The position numbers and the translations under genes are program-made. Source: Caldilineaceae bacterium (lineage in GTDB: Bacteria > Chloroflexota > Anaerolineae > Caldilineales > Caldilineaceae). From it: DNA of 64,000 bases. Location of the stretch: the NCBI GenBank assembly GCA_022821545.1, contig JAJEDJ010000001.1, positions 186,001 to 250,000 of the forward strand, given 5' to 3'. Below, one piece after another: positions 25,532 through 34,615 of the stretch (the first letter of the stretch is position 1; each line of letters starts with the position of its first letter). The notes below the pieces were generated by a model. The model worked only from the letters and a program-made list of their open reading frames with translations, had not been told where the DNA came from and ran no database searches.

Positions 25532-26716
25532 GTGAAATACACAATGCAGATCACCGACAGCGGCATTCTCAGCCGCGGCCAGCCCGGAACTTCCCGCGCT
25601 ATCTTCACGTTTCCCACCGTCATCTCCCTCGACAGCGGCACGCTTTTGGCGACCTACCGCACCGGCACAACCAAGGATTCGGACGACGAAACGGTCGAAT
25701 TCGTCCGTTCGAGCGACGGCGGCCGCAGCTGGAGCGAACCCTGGAGACCGGTCGAAAACCCGACCCTGGACGGCCTCTACGGCTCGCTGCGCGTCCTCTA
25801 TATGACTGAACTGGCGCCAGGCCACCTGCTGGGCGCGACCATGTGGATCGACCGCACCACCTGGCCCGGCGGCGGCCTCTTCAATGAGGAGACCGAAGGG
25901 TGCCTGCCAATGCAGGTCCTCCTGGCCGATTCGATGGACGGCGGCGAGACCTGGTCTCCCTGGCGGCTTGTCCCCATGCCGGAAGAGATCGGACCGCCCA
26001 GCCTTACGGCGCCGGTCCTCAAGCTTGCCGACGGATCGCTGGCGTTGAGCATCGAGACAAACAAAGAGTACGAAGACGCGTCACCCTGGATGCAGAAGGT
26101 CGTATTCATGCACCGCCACGATTACCAAGCGTCCTCTTCAAGGCCGGACCCCGCGGGCGAGCCGGGCGCAGACCCGAACTGGGCAGAGCCGGTCGCGGCC
26201 GGCGAAGACCCCAGCGGCCGCATCTTTAACTGGGATCTGCGCTGCGGCGTCGCCCCCGACGGACGCGTCGCCACCTTCTCCTGGACTTACGATACGGTGA
26301 CGGCCCGCTACCTGAACATCCACCGCCGCATAAGCGCCGACAGCGGCCACACCTGGACCGACGCCGAAGACCTCGGCTTCGCCGACCAGGCCGCGCGCCC
26401 GGCCATGCTGGCGGACGGCCGCGTCCTTCTGCCCTACGTGGACAGGTTCGGCAGCCGCTCGATCCGCGCCCGTATCGCCCCCGCGATCGACGCCCCATTC
26501 GATCCGGCAAGCGAGGTCGTCATCTACAGCCAGGAACAGGACCCCGGCGACCAGAGCGACAGCACGAGCGAACTGCTCAGCGAGATGAGTCTGTGGACCT
26601 TCGGCCTGCCCTATGCCGAGACGCTGGTCGACGGCACGGTTCTGGTCGTCTACTACGCAGGGACGGACGACGCCATGGACATTCACTGGACCAGAATCGA
26701 CCCCGGTCGCGCCTGA
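25532..26716 (+). CDS. Sialidase-like six-blade propeller protein (BNR/Asp-box)
   Basis: A 394-aa protein with three clear Asp boxes: SSDGGRSWSEPW (about residue 53), SMDGGETWSPWR (about residue 132) and SADSGHTWTDAED (about residue 269). No signal peptide is visible, so it is probably cytoplasmic. It is the same length as the propeller at 17956 but clearly divergent, with more canonical Asp boxes. It is the first gene of the plus-strand cluster. Exo-glycosidase action on a sugar-acid-containing substrate is the family expectation; the catalytic residues were not verified. Confidence 0.82.
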   Translation: MKYTMQITDSGILSRGQPGTSRAIFTFPTVISLDSGTLLATYRTGTTKDSDDETVEFVRSSDGGRSWSEPWRPVENPTLDGLYGSLRVLYMTELAPGHLLGATMWIDRTTWPGGGLFNEETEGCLPMQVLLADSMDGGETWSPWRLVPMPEEIGPPSLTAPVLKLADGSLALSIETNKEYEDASPWMQKVVFMHRHDYQASSSRPDPAGEPGADPNWAEPVAAGEDPSGRIFNWDLRCGVAPDGRVATFSWTYDTVTARYLNIHRRISADSGHTWTDAEDLGFADQAARPAMLADGRVLLPYVDRFGSRSIRARIAPAIDAPFDPASEVVIYSQEQDPGDQSDSTSELLSEMSLWTFGLPYAETLVDGTVLVVYYAGTDDAMDIHWTRIDPGRA

Positions 26717-26784
26717 CCCAACCAGCTACCAAACCAGCGCCGTCTACGGCGGCGCAATACATGCTGTCACGCAAAGGAATTGAC

Positions 26785-27564
26785 ATGCGCAAGAGCAAGA
26801 TGCTTCAGAAGTTCCGAAATGACGGCTTCGCCCGCGTCTGCGGCCTCGGCCACTACCTGCCCTTCTATATCCGTTACGCCGCTCACTACAAGTTTGACGG
26901 CATCTGGTTTGACCTCGAACACCGCCCCATGGACGCCCGCGAGGTACAGGCGATCATTATGATGTGCTATCATAACGACATTGACTGCATGGTCCGTCCC
27001 CCTACCCTGGAGCGAACCAAGCTGTACCGGTACCTTGAAGACGGCGCCAGCGGCTTTCTGATGCCCCTGATCTCCGATCCCCAAACTGCCTCAGACGTGG
27101 TCCAGGCGGTCAGGTTCCCGCCGCTCGGTAACCGCGGCATGGACGGCGCCGGTCTGGATGGGGATTACGGTATCGGCGTTTGGAATCCTGAGAGCAACTA
27201 CAACGCCGATTCCAACCGGGAGACTTTCCTCATCACACAGGTAGAGACCCTTCAGGCAGTGGCCAACGCCGAAGAGATCGCCTCCATTGACGGCATCGAC
27301 GGCCTGTTCATCGGGCCCGCCGATCTTTCGCTGCGTATCGCTACGCAAGGGAACGGCGACTTGACGATGGAGAAAGCAATTGATACCGTCGCCGCCGCGG
27401 CCGCGAAGCATGGCAAGGTCTGGGGAATCACCGCCGCCTCGGTTGACGAAATCAAGCGCTACCGCGATCAAGGCGCGCAGATTGTGCCTTGGGGCGGAGA
27501 CTTCAGTCTGATGAACGTGCTGAAGGATTGCAGTGAAGATTTGGACGGCGTGCCGGGCGCATAG
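26785..27564 (+). CDS. HpcH/HpaI-family aldolase
   Basis: A 259-aa class II aldolase of the PEP/pyruvate superfamily. Landmarks are FDGIWFDLEHRPMDAREVQ, GASGFLMPLISDPQTASDVVQ with the following RFPPLGNRGMDG, and IDGLFIGPADLSLRI, all close to 2-keto-3-deoxy-sugar-acid aldolases. Start at 26785 is chosen for AAAGGA six bases upstream; the ATG at 26761 is less well placed. It follows the propeller gene by 68 bases. The stop codon lies within a tandem repeat that supplies a second in-frame stop. Confidence 0.9.
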   Translation: MRKSKMLQKFRNDGFARVCGLGHYLPFYIRYAAHYKFDGIWFDLEHRPMDAREVQAIIMMCYHNDIDCMVRPPTLERTKLYRYLEDGASGFLMPLISDPQTASDVVQAVRFPPLGNRGMDGAGLDGDYGIGVWNPESNYNADSNRETFLITQVETLQAVANAEEIASIDGIDGLFIGPADLSLRIATQGNGDLTMEKAIDTVAAAAAKHGKVWGITAASVDEIKRYRDQGAQIVPWGGDFSLMNVLKDCSEDLDGVPGA

Positions 27565-27599
27565 TTCCTGGGCGCATAGTTCCTGGGCACAAGGTTCCC
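27555..27599. repeat. 15-bp tandem repeat containing a stop codon
   Basis: The unit GGGCGCATAGTTCCT occurs at 27555-27569 and 27570-27584, with a degenerate third copy to 27599. The aldolase TAG (27562-27564) is inside the first unit, and the second unit repeats TAG in frame. Confidence 0.85.
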
Positions 27600-27642
27600 G
27601 CGCGCAAGCGCTCCCGGCGATAATCGTGAAAGGCAGACGAGC

Positions 27643-28674
27643 ATGAAAATAGCAGTCCTGCATGGCCCGCGTGATCTGCGAATCGAAGAGCAGGCGCTGG
27701 ACACAAGCCGGCTGGCGGACGACGAGATTTGGGTGAAGACCCGAATCTCTGCGCTCAAGATCGGCACCGACCGCGGCAACTACGAAGGAGCGGACCAGGT
27801 GCCCGGCGCGCCCGGCTATCCCCGCTGGGTTGGCGACAGCAACCTGGGCATCGTGCAGGCCGCCGGCAGCATGGTCACCCGCGTGAAGGTCGGCGACCGC
27901 GTGGTCACCCGCGCCCCCCACCAGTCCGAATACATTATGCCCGAGTCGCAAAGCCTGGTCGCCATACCCGAAGGCGTCGCCGACGAGGATGCCGTCTACG
28001 CCCACCTCTACGCGCTCAGCGCGCACTGCTACCACAAGGCACAGTTCCGGCCCGGCGAGAATGTGGCGGTCGTGGGAGTGGGTGTTCTGGGCCTGGGCGC
28101 GATCGCCCTGGGCCCGCTCTTCGGCGGTCGCGTTGTCGGCATCGCCAACAGCCCCGTTCGCATCGAAATGTCGGAACGAATGGGCGCGCACGCCAACTTC
28201 CTCTACAACGATCCCCAGCTTGAGGAGAAGCTCGACGAGTTCACCCGCGGCCAGGGCATCGATCTCGTCATCCTCACCGCCAATCCCTGGCCCGCCTTCC
28301 GCACGTCAATGGAGATCGTCCGCCCCGGCGGCCGCGTCTCCGTCGTCAGTTTGCTCGGCCGCGGGGAGCCGCCGCTGGACTTCAACCCGCTCGCCATGGA
28401 GCTCTTCTACAACAAGGGCACATCGGTGATCGCCGTTTCCGAGCGGGCCGGTTATCTCTATCCCAGCGGGGGATCCGACCCCTACAATACGGCCGACCGC
28501 TACGCCTGGGACAACATCGCGGACCACGTCGTTTCCCTAATGGCGGACGGGCTGCTCGAACCGAGCCGCCTGATCACACATCGCTTCCATTACAGCGAGA
28601 TGGTCGAAGCCTACGAAATGGCCTACCATCGCGAGAAGAATATGCTGGGCGTGATCTTCAACTGGCAGGAGTAG
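27643..28674 (+). CDS. Medium-chain dehydrogenase/reductase lacking the usual zinc ligands
   Basis: A 343-aa MDR-fold NAD(P)-dependent oxidoreductase. The Rossmann motif GVGVLGLGAIALG is near residue 147 and the GDRVVTRAPH segment near residue 87. The positions that normally read CGTD and GHE read IGTD and GDS, and the four-Cys structural zinc lobe is absent. This suggests a zinc-independent reductase or a changed metal site. It lies between the aldolase and the class III aminotransferase in the plus cluster. Substrate unknown; a hydroxy- or keto-intermediate is plausible. Confidence 0.87.
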   Translation: MKIAVLHGPRDLRIEEQALDTSRLADDEIWVKTRISALKIGTDRGNYEGADQVPGAPGYPRWVGDSNLGIVQAAGSMVTRVKVGDRVVTRAPHQSEYIMPESQSLVAIPEGVADEDAVYAHLYALSAHCYHKAQFRPGENVAVVGVGVLGLGAIALGPLFGGRVVGIANSPVRIEMSERMGAHANFLYNDPQLEEKLDEFTRGQGIDLVILTANPWPAFRTSMEIVRPGGRVSVVSLLGRGEPPLDFNPLAMELFYNKGTSVIAVSERAGYLYPSGGSDPYNTADRYAWDNIADHVVSLMADGLLEPSRLITHRFHYSEMVEAYEMAYHREKNMLGVIFNWQE

Positions 28675-28728
28675 GAACTGACCTCGTGACGCGGGCCCGC
28701 GCCCGTCCATACGAATACGGAGGCCACA

Positions 28729-30081
28729 ATGACCTCGTTTCCAAATTCCGCCCAACACAGCGTCTCCCGCTCGCTCGACCTCTATGAGCAGGCCGGCGAG
28801 TTGATCCCCGGCTGGACACAGCTGATCAGCCGCCGCGCGGACCAGTTCGCACACGGCGCCAGCCCCATTTACGCGCAGCGCGCCAAAGGCTCCCGTTTCA
28901 TCGACGTCGACGAAAACGAGTATATCGACTGGATGAGCGCTGTCGGCGCCATCATCCTGGGGCACGCCGATGAGGTCGTTGACGCGGCGGTGAAAGCGCA
29001 GATCGACCGCGGCAGCCTCTTTTCCGCCAACAGCCCGCTCGAAATCGAACTGGCCGAGGAGCTCAATGCCACCATTCCCAGTTCGCAAATGGTCCGCTAC
29101 GCCAAAGGCGGCGGCGATGCCTGCGCCATAGCCGTGCGCATCGCCCGCGGCGCCACCGGCAAGGACAAGATCCTTTTTTGCGGCTACCACGGCTGGCATG
29201 ACTGGTACCAGGCGGCCAACTACGGCGTCGACCCCGAAAGTGGGGAGTACCCCTTTGCCGGAATCGAACCAATCGGTGTACCCAAGGCCCTTGAGGGCAC
29301 CGTCGTCCCCTTCGTTTACGGTGACCTGGAGATGCTGGCCGCGCTTCTCGACGAACATGCCGGCGAGGTCGCCGCCATCATGATGGAGCCGGCCCGATCC
29401 GAGCTGCCGCCGCCCGGTTACCTGGAAGCGGTAAAGCAGCTGGCTGCCGACCACGGCGTTGTTCTCATCTTTGACGAGGTTTCCTGCGGCTGGCGTATCG
29501 CCGTCGGCGGCGTGCAGGAGGCTGTGGGCGTAACACCCGACATGACGGTAGTGGCCAAGTCGATGTCCAATGGCTACCCTATGGGGGCAGTGGTCGGCTC
29601 GCGGGAGGTTATGGAACCGGCCAAGCACATGTTCATTTCGAGTTCATACTGGAGCGACAACATCGGGCTGGCCGCTTCGCTCGCAACGATACGGGAACTG
29701 AAGAGACGTGAATCTCCCCTGCGCTTCAAGGAAATTGGCGAGAAGCTGCGCACTGCACTCAATAAGGCAATAGATGAATCGGGATTGGACGGCGCCTGCA
29801 CGGGCCTGCATACCGGTCCAACCGTCACGCTCAACACGCCTGACGACGTCGATCCCCGCAAGGTCTCTACTCTGTTCATCCAGGAGATGGCAAAACGCGG
29901 CGTGCATTCCTATATGAGCTTTAAGGCTACGCTCTCGCACACAGATGACGATATCCGCCTGACCGGAGAAGCGGCAGCCGAGGCCCTCCAGGTCGTTCGC
30001 GCCGGTTTGGAGAACGGCAGTATCGACGACCTGCTCACCGTCAATCTCAAGAAGGAGCCGTTCCGCCGCCAGGTCCGATAG
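28729..30081 (+). CDS. Class III PLP aminotransferase, glutamate-semialdehyde aminomutase-like
   Basis: A 450-aa fold-type I PLP enzyme. The catalytic Lys277 is in VVAKSMSNGYPMGAVVG, Asp249 in LIFDEVSCGWR binds the pyridine nitrogen, and the phosphate-binding/aromatic segment is CGYHGWHDW (151-159). The overall pattern resembles glutamate-1-semialdehyde aminomutase and related omega-aminotransferases. Its setting, with aldolase, dehydrogenase and amidohydrolase, points to catabolism rather than haem synthesis. A GGAGG lies 5 bases before the ATG. A paralogous family member is encoded at 47357. Confidence 0.92.
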   Translation: MTSFPNSAQHSVSRSLDLYEQAGELIPGWTQLISRRADQFAHGASPIYAQRAKGSRFIDVDENEYIDWMSAVGAIILGHADEVVDAAVKAQIDRGSLFSANSPLEIELAEELNATIPSSQMVRYAKGGGDACAIAVRIARGATGKDKILFCGYHGWHDWYQAANYGVDPESGEYPFAGIEPIGVPKALEGTVVPFVYGDLEMLAALLDEHAGEVAAIMMEPARSELPPPGYLEAVKQLAADHGVVLIFDEVSCGWRIAVGGVQEAVGVTPDMTVVAKSMSNGYPMGAVVGSREVMEPAKHMFISSSYWSDNIGLAASLATIRELKRRESPLRFKEIGEKLRTALNKAIDESGLDGACTGLHTGPTVTLNTPDDVDPRKVSTLFIQEMAKRGVHSYMSFKATLSHTDDDIRLTGEAAAEALQVVRAGLENGSIDDLLTVNLKKEPFRRQVR

Positions 30082-30135
30082 GTTCATGCCTCAATGGGAT
30101 GACCTGCAAAGGAAAGGGGCCACTGGATACCTGCC

Positions 30136-31194
30136 ATGTTTTCACACGAGTTTAAGGAAGCCGATCAGCAGTTTCTCGAAAGGGAGATCCTCCCCTTCCT
30201 GCCCGACCGCATAATTGACGCACACGCGCACCTCTTCAGTCACGAACACTACCCGGGCGGCACTGTCCCCGCCGGACTGGCAGCGACGCCGCCCCGCCTG
30301 GGCCTGGCCGAGTTTGAACGGTACTCGGAGTGGCTGCATCCGGGCGGACGCGTGGTGGGCGGCCTCTTTTTCGGACTCGCCTTTCTCGGCGACCGGCAGG
30401 CCAACAATGAGTTCATCAGCGCAGAAATCAGTGGCGCTTCGCCGCTGGCCGCCAATTCGCGCGGGCAGCTGATCATCTCGCCCGACATGGACGCCGAGAC
30501 CATCCTCGACGAGGTGCGCCGCCTGGGCATGACCGGACTCAAGTGCTACCACACGATGGCGCCGCTGAATCCGCGCCTGGGCACGCCCGAATCCGGCGCC
30601 GGCGATTACACGGCCGCAGATCCGACCTGGACGGCGCCGATTGAAGCCTATTTGCCCGAGGAGCAGGCCGCCGCGGCCGGCACACTGGGGCTGACAATTA
30701 CGCTGCACATGGTGCGCGATCGCGCTCTCGCGGACCCGGTCAACCAGGCTACGATCCGGCGCTACTGCGAATCCTATCCGGATATGCGGCTCATCCTGGC
30801 CCACGCCGCCCGCGGCTTCAACCCGTGGCATACTATTGAGGGCATCGAGAGTCTGCGCGGCCTGGACAATGTCTGGTTTGACACGTCCGCCGTGACCGAG
30901 GCCGGCGCGTTCGAGGCCATCGTGGAGACGATGGGCCACGGGAAGCTGATGTACGGGACTGACTTCCATGTCAGCCACGTGCGCGGCCGCTGCGTTGCCC
31001 TCGGCGACTCATTTCACTGGCTTTACGCCGATGAGATGGACCTCGACGAGAAGCACATTTCACTGCAGCCCGTCCTGATCGGCCTGGAGTCGCTGCGCAG
31101 CATTCGTCTCGCCTGCGAGCGGTTGAAGCTGAGCGAGCGGCAGGTCGAGGACATTTTCTACGGCAATGCCGCCGCGCTCCTGGATATCCAGTAA
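30136..31194 (+). CDS. Amidohydrolase-family TIM-barrel hydrolase
   Basis: A 352-aa metal-dependent hydrolase of the Amidohydrolase_2 group. It shows the HxH motif in RIIDAHAHLFSHEHY, later histidines in LTITLHMVRD and MRLILAHAARGFN, and the catalytic Asp in KLMYGTDFHVSH. These enzymes hydrolyse or decarboxylate cyclic or carboxylated substrates. It is 54 bases after the aminotransferase and only 8 bases before the ferritin-like gene, so coupling with the latter is likely. Substrate unknown. Confidence 0.88.
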   Translation: MFSHEFKEADQQFLEREILPFLPDRIIDAHAHLFSHEHYPGGTVPAGLAATPPRLGLAEFERYSEWLHPGGRVVGGLFFGLAFLGDRQANNEFISAEISGASPLAANSRGQLIISPDMDAETILDEVRRLGMTGLKCYHTMAPLNPRLGTPESGAGDYTAADPTWTAPIEAYLPEEQAAAAGTLGLTITLHMVRDRALADPVNQATIRRYCESYPDMRLILAHAARGFNPWHTIEGIESLRGLDNVWFDTSAVTEAGAFEAIVETMGHGKLMYGTDFHVSHVRGRCVALGDSFHWLYADEMDLDEKHISLQPVLIGLESLRSIRLACERLKLSERQVEDIFYGNAAALLDIQ

Positions 31195-31202
31195 GGAGGA
31201 GG

Positions 31203-32414
31203 ATGATGCAGGTACTGTCCCCGCCAGAGCAGATCGACTTCGCTCACAACAAAGAGCTGCTTAACCGCTACCGATTTATCGAGTATGAGACGCTGCGCAT
31301 TCTGGCCGCCTGGCTGCCCGGCACGGCCAACATGGACTGGAAACTGACGATGGGGCGCCTGCTCTGGGAAGATGCCCAGCATGTTCAGTATCTTTACCAG
31401 CGGCTGCGTGAGATCCAGACACCAGCCTTTCGTCCGCCCGGAGACGGAGCGCTCGAACACCTTATGGCCGAAGCGCTTCACGCGCCCAGCGAAGCCGACC
31501 TCCTGGCCGGCCTCTTTCGGGTGATCAAACCGGCCCTTGTCGACACCTACCGCTGGCACTGTGAACAGACCTTCGCCAACCCCGACGCGCCGACCCTGTA
31601 CGCGTTCAAACACATTCTGATCGATGAAGAGGCGCAACTCGCCTGGGCAGAAGAAACGCTGGCGGACCATGAACCCGGCGAATGGGAGACTTATGTCGCC
31701 CACCTGCTTGCGGCAGCCGGGGGCGTCTCCGGCCGCGAAGACCGGCAGGAGGAGCCTGCGCCGGCACCGTGCCGCACGACGTTCGAATGCCCTCGCGACG
31801 CCGCCCGCGACAGTCGCTTCAGTCTGGCCAATCGAGACGCAGGCAAACGGATTACGGACGTCGATCAAGCAAACCAGCGGCTGCGGGACTTCGAGAGCTA
31901 CAGCCAGGAGATGCTCGCCGCCGAAACTGTCGCGCTCATTATCCATCTGTCACCCGGTATGCCCTGGGCCTTCACCTACGACAGCGCCCGGCACTGCTAC
32001 GACGAGACCCGGCACTGCAAGCTGGGCATCGAGTGGCTGGCCCAGCACGGGCGCGACTATACCAAGGTCCCACAGAACACGCGTATCTACACCTGGCGCA
32101 GCCAGTATGATGCCGCCACCCAGTACTGTCTCCTGACGATGGGCAATGAGACGCACGCCTTTCCCCACCGCCACGAGCAGATGGCCGCCTACGCCGAAAC
32201 GGGCGACCGTCTCTCGGCCCAGTTCGTCAGCTACGACATGGCCGACGAACGTCAGCACGTCGCCTTCGGTCATAAGTGGTTGCCGCAGCTGATGACCCAA
32301 CATGGGATCGACAGGCCGGTGGACGAGTTCGTCAAGGAGACGGTAGCCCTGTGGGAACGGGAGTACATGTCGGGCAAGCTACCCATCCATGAAGCGCCTT
32401 TGACCGAAGCATAG
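31203..32414 (+). CDS. Two-domain ferritin-like putative diiron protein
   Basis: A 403-aa protein with two ferritin-like helical halves. Half one has Glu27 (FIEYETLRI), EDAQH (56-60) and an EEAQ helix near 142-145. Half two has Glu241 (AAETVALI), DETRH (267-271) and DERQH (348-352). Each set is the spacing of Glu and ExxH ligands expected for a carboxylate-bridged diiron site. A Pro/Glu-rich linker near 180-195 joins them. It resembles DUF455/MiaE-like proteins, but the doubled arrangement and this operon setting are unfamiliar. An oxidative step in the pathway is inferred. Shine-Dalgarno AAGGAGGAGG is very strong. Confidence 0.78.
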   Translation: MMQVLSPPEQIDFAHNKELLNRYRFIEYETLRILAAWLPGTANMDWKLTMGRLLWEDAQHVQYLYQRLREIQTPAFRPPGDGALEHLMAEALHAPSEADLLAGLFRVIKPALVDTYRWHCEQTFANPDAPTLYAFKHILIDEEAQLAWAEETLADHEPGEWETYVAHLLAAAGGVSGREDRQEEPAPAPCRTTFECPRDAARDSRFSLANRDAGKRITDVDQANQRLRDFESYSQEMLAAETVALIIHLSPGMPWAFTYDSARHCYDETRHCKLGIEWLAQHGRDYTKVPQNTRIYTWRSQYDAATQYCLLTMGNETHAFPHRHEQMAAYAETGDRLSAQFVSYDMADERQHVAFGHKWLPQLMTQHGIDRPVDEFVKETVALWEREYMSGKLPIHEAPLTEA

Positions 32415-32459
32415 ATACCGAAGCATAGATAGCGAAACATAGATACCGAAGCTATAGAT
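32403..32459. repeat. 14-15-bp tandem repeat containing a stop codon
   Basis: Four head-to-tail units of ACCGAAGCATAGAT or close variants (32403, 32417, 32431 and 32445). The ferritin-like gene stop TAG (32412-32414) is in the first unit. A further TAG falls in frame at 32430-32432. Confidence 0.85.
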
Positions 32460-32506
32460 ACCAACGTCTGTTCCAGCCACCGGCCCCGAGCCGTTCGTTT
32501 CAGCCC

Positions 32507-33520
32507 ATGAACCGCAGTCACTACCGCACCCTTGGACGGACCGGCCTATCGGTTTCTCCAATCGCCCTGGGCACAGTTGAACTGGGGATGGATTATGGCA
32601 TCCCCGTTCCCGGCCAATATGGCCGCCCCTCCTCGTCCGCCGCCGAACGGCTGGTGGGCGCGGCGCTGGACGGCGGCATCAACTTCATTGACACAGCCCA
32701 GGCATACGGCAACAGCGAAGCGGTCCTGGGCCGCGCCCTTCGCGGGCGCCGCCAAAGGGTTGTGCTGGCTACAAAAGCGACAGTGCAAGCCGGTGGGAAG
32801 ACGTTGCGCGGCGAAGCCCTGCGGCGCGCCATGCTGTCCGGCCTCGAGAACAGCCTCCGTTCGCTGCAGACCGACTACGTCGACATCTGGCAGATCCACA
32901 ACGTCGACGCCGAGCTGATCGAACAGGCCGACCTCGTAGCCCAGGTCTTCTCTGAAGCACGCGCCAACGGCATGATTCTCTGGCGCGGCGGCTCATTTTA
33001 CGGCCCCGACCTACCGCTCGCAGCGCTGGAACTGGAGCTGTTTGACGCGATTCAGGTCACCTATTCGCTCTTCGATCAGCGCCTGGCGACCAGGGTCTTT
33101 CCCACGGCCAGAAGGAGAGGTGTCGGGGTAATGGTGCGGTCGGTCCTGCTGCAAGGGGTCTTGACCGAACGCGCGGACTACCTGCCCGACTGGCTCGAAC
33201 CCTTGAAAGCGCGCTCAAGGCGATTCCGCCAGCTGGTCGGCGGCGCGGTCAGGCGTCCCCGGCAGGCAGGCGGGCGCGGCCTCACGCCGGCGAAGGCGGC
33301 GATCGCCTTTGCGCTGGCCGAACCGCGCATCGGCTCGGTGCTCGTCGGCATGCGCACCGAGGCGGAGCTCGAAGAGAATCTGGAGGCGGCGAGCACGACG
33401 CTTTCGCCCGACCTGCTCCACGAACTGCGCCAGCTTCGGGTCGACGATCCCGAGCTGCTCAACCCGAGTTACTGGCAAGCCGACCTGCTGGCCGCAGCGA
33501 AAAGGATGCAAAAGGGCTGA
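32507..33520 (+). CDS. Aldo/keto reductase
   Basis: A 337-aa NAD(P)H-dependent oxidoreductase of the AKR superfamily. The catalytic tetrad can be read as Asp and Tyr in FIDTAQAYGNSEAVLGRAL, Lys in VVLATKATV and His in DIWQIHNVD. The C-terminus has the usual cofactor segment (PRIGSVLVGMRTEAELEENL). It follows the ferritin-like gene by 92 bases and is followed by a second AKR. The two are divergent, so they probably act on different carbonyl substrates. An internal Arg-rich loop (residues ~225-260) is longer than usual. Confidence 0.9.
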   Translation: MNRSHYRTLGRTGLSVSPIALGTVELGMDYGIPVPGQYGRPSSSAAERLVGAALDGGINFIDTAQAYGNSEAVLGRALRGRRQRVVLATKATVQAGGKTLRGEALRRAMLSGLENSLRSLQTDYVDIWQIHNVDAELIEQADLVAQVFSEARANGMILWRGGSFYGPDLPLAALELELFDAIQVTYSLFDQRLATRVFPTARRRGVGVMVRSVLLQGVLTERADYLPDWLEPLKARSRRFRQLVGGAVRRPRQAGGRGLTPAKAAIAFALAEPRIGSVLVGMRTEAELEENLEAASTTLSPDLLHELRQLRVDDPELLNPSYWQADLLAAAKRMQKG

Positions 33521-33621
33521 CCCTGGGAAGCTGGAATTTCGATGGGAACAGGTTGGGGCGGCGGGCTCATGCGAGTCCGGGACGGATCGTAATCATTCAG
33601 GAATGTCAGGAGGTATAGAAG

Positions 33622-34533
33622 ATGGAATTCCGCCAGTTAGGCAACTCCGAACTGAGCGTCAGTTCAATCGGCCTGGGCAGCGTGACCTTCGGCCGCGAAA
33701 TCGATGCAGAAACGTCCTTTTCGATCCTCGACTACGCCGTGGACCGGGACATCAACCTGGTCGACACCGCCGAAGTCTATTCCGCGGGCGGCTCCGAAAC
33801 GGTATTGGGACAGTGGCTTGGCCGCAACGGCAACCGTCAGAAGGTGGTGTTGGGGACCAAAATCGCGCCGCCATTGGGCCGGGAACGCGTCCTGCAGTTC
33901 GCGAACGATAGTCTGCGCCGGCTACAGACAGACGTCATCGATCTCTACCAGCTCCACGCTTACGATGCCGGCACGCCCTTCGAAGAGACGCTGGAGGCCC
34001 TAAATACACTTGTAGAACAGGGAAAGGTACGCTACATAGCCTGCAGCAACTTCGACGCCTGGCAGCTCTGCAAAGCGCTCTGGATCGCGGACGTGAAGGG
34101 CTGGGCGCCCATGGTTTCGGTGCAGCCCAACTATAACGTCGCCATCCGTGACATCGAGGCCGAACTGCTGCCCTTCTGCGCTGACCAGAACATCGGCGTA
34201 ATCTCCTACAGTCCGCTGGGCGCCGGCTTCCTCACCGGCAAGTACACCAAGACGTGGACCGCGCCCAAGGGGACCCGCTTCGACGTCATGCCCGACCACT
34301 GGGATATCTACGAAAACGACACTTCAATGCGCCGCATGGAGGCCCTGCGCGCAGTGGCCGCGGAGACAGGTATCTCGATGGTGCAACTTGCGCTGGCCTG
34401 GGCAATCGGTCAACCCGGAATCACCTCAGTCCTGATCGGTTGCCGCAGCACCTCCCACGTCGACCAGGCCTTTCAGGCCGAAGAGATGGGGCTGACGAAG
34501 GAGCTGCGCGACAGAATCAACGCGCTGGGCTGA
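33622..34533 (+). CDS. Aldo/keto reductase
   Basis: A 303-aa AKR with Asp/Tyr in LVDTAEVYSAGGSETVLGQWL, Lys in VVLGTKIAPPLG and His in LYQLHAYDAG. The cofactor-binding end reads PGITSVLIGCRSTSHVDQAF. This form resembles the potassium-channel-beta/YajO-type AKRs that reduce sugar-derived aldehydes or ketones. Shine-Dalgarno AGGAGG is 11 bases upstream. It precedes the Gfo/Idh/MocA gene by 82 bases in the same direction. Confidence 0.92.
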   Translation: MEFRQLGNSELSVSSIGLGSVTFGREIDAETSFSILDYAVDRDINLVDTAEVYSAGGSETVLGQWLGRNGNRQKVVLGTKIAPPLGRERVLQFANDSLRRLQTDVIDLYQLHAYDAGTPFEETLEALNTLVEQGKVRYIACSNFDAWQLCKALWIADVKGWAPMVSVQPNYNVAIRDIEAELLPFCADQNIGVISYSPLGAGFLTGKYTKTWTAPKGTRFDVMPDHWDIYENDTSMRRMEALRAVAAETGISMVQLALAWAIGQPGITSVLIGCRSTSHVDQAFQAEEMGLTKELRDRINALG

Positions 34534-34615
34534 CAGCACGGCTTTTCCAATCTGCCTTTTCCAGACTGCGCAGTACCAGCCTACCAATGTTGTGTCCCAC
34601 AGGGGGAAGAAGACA

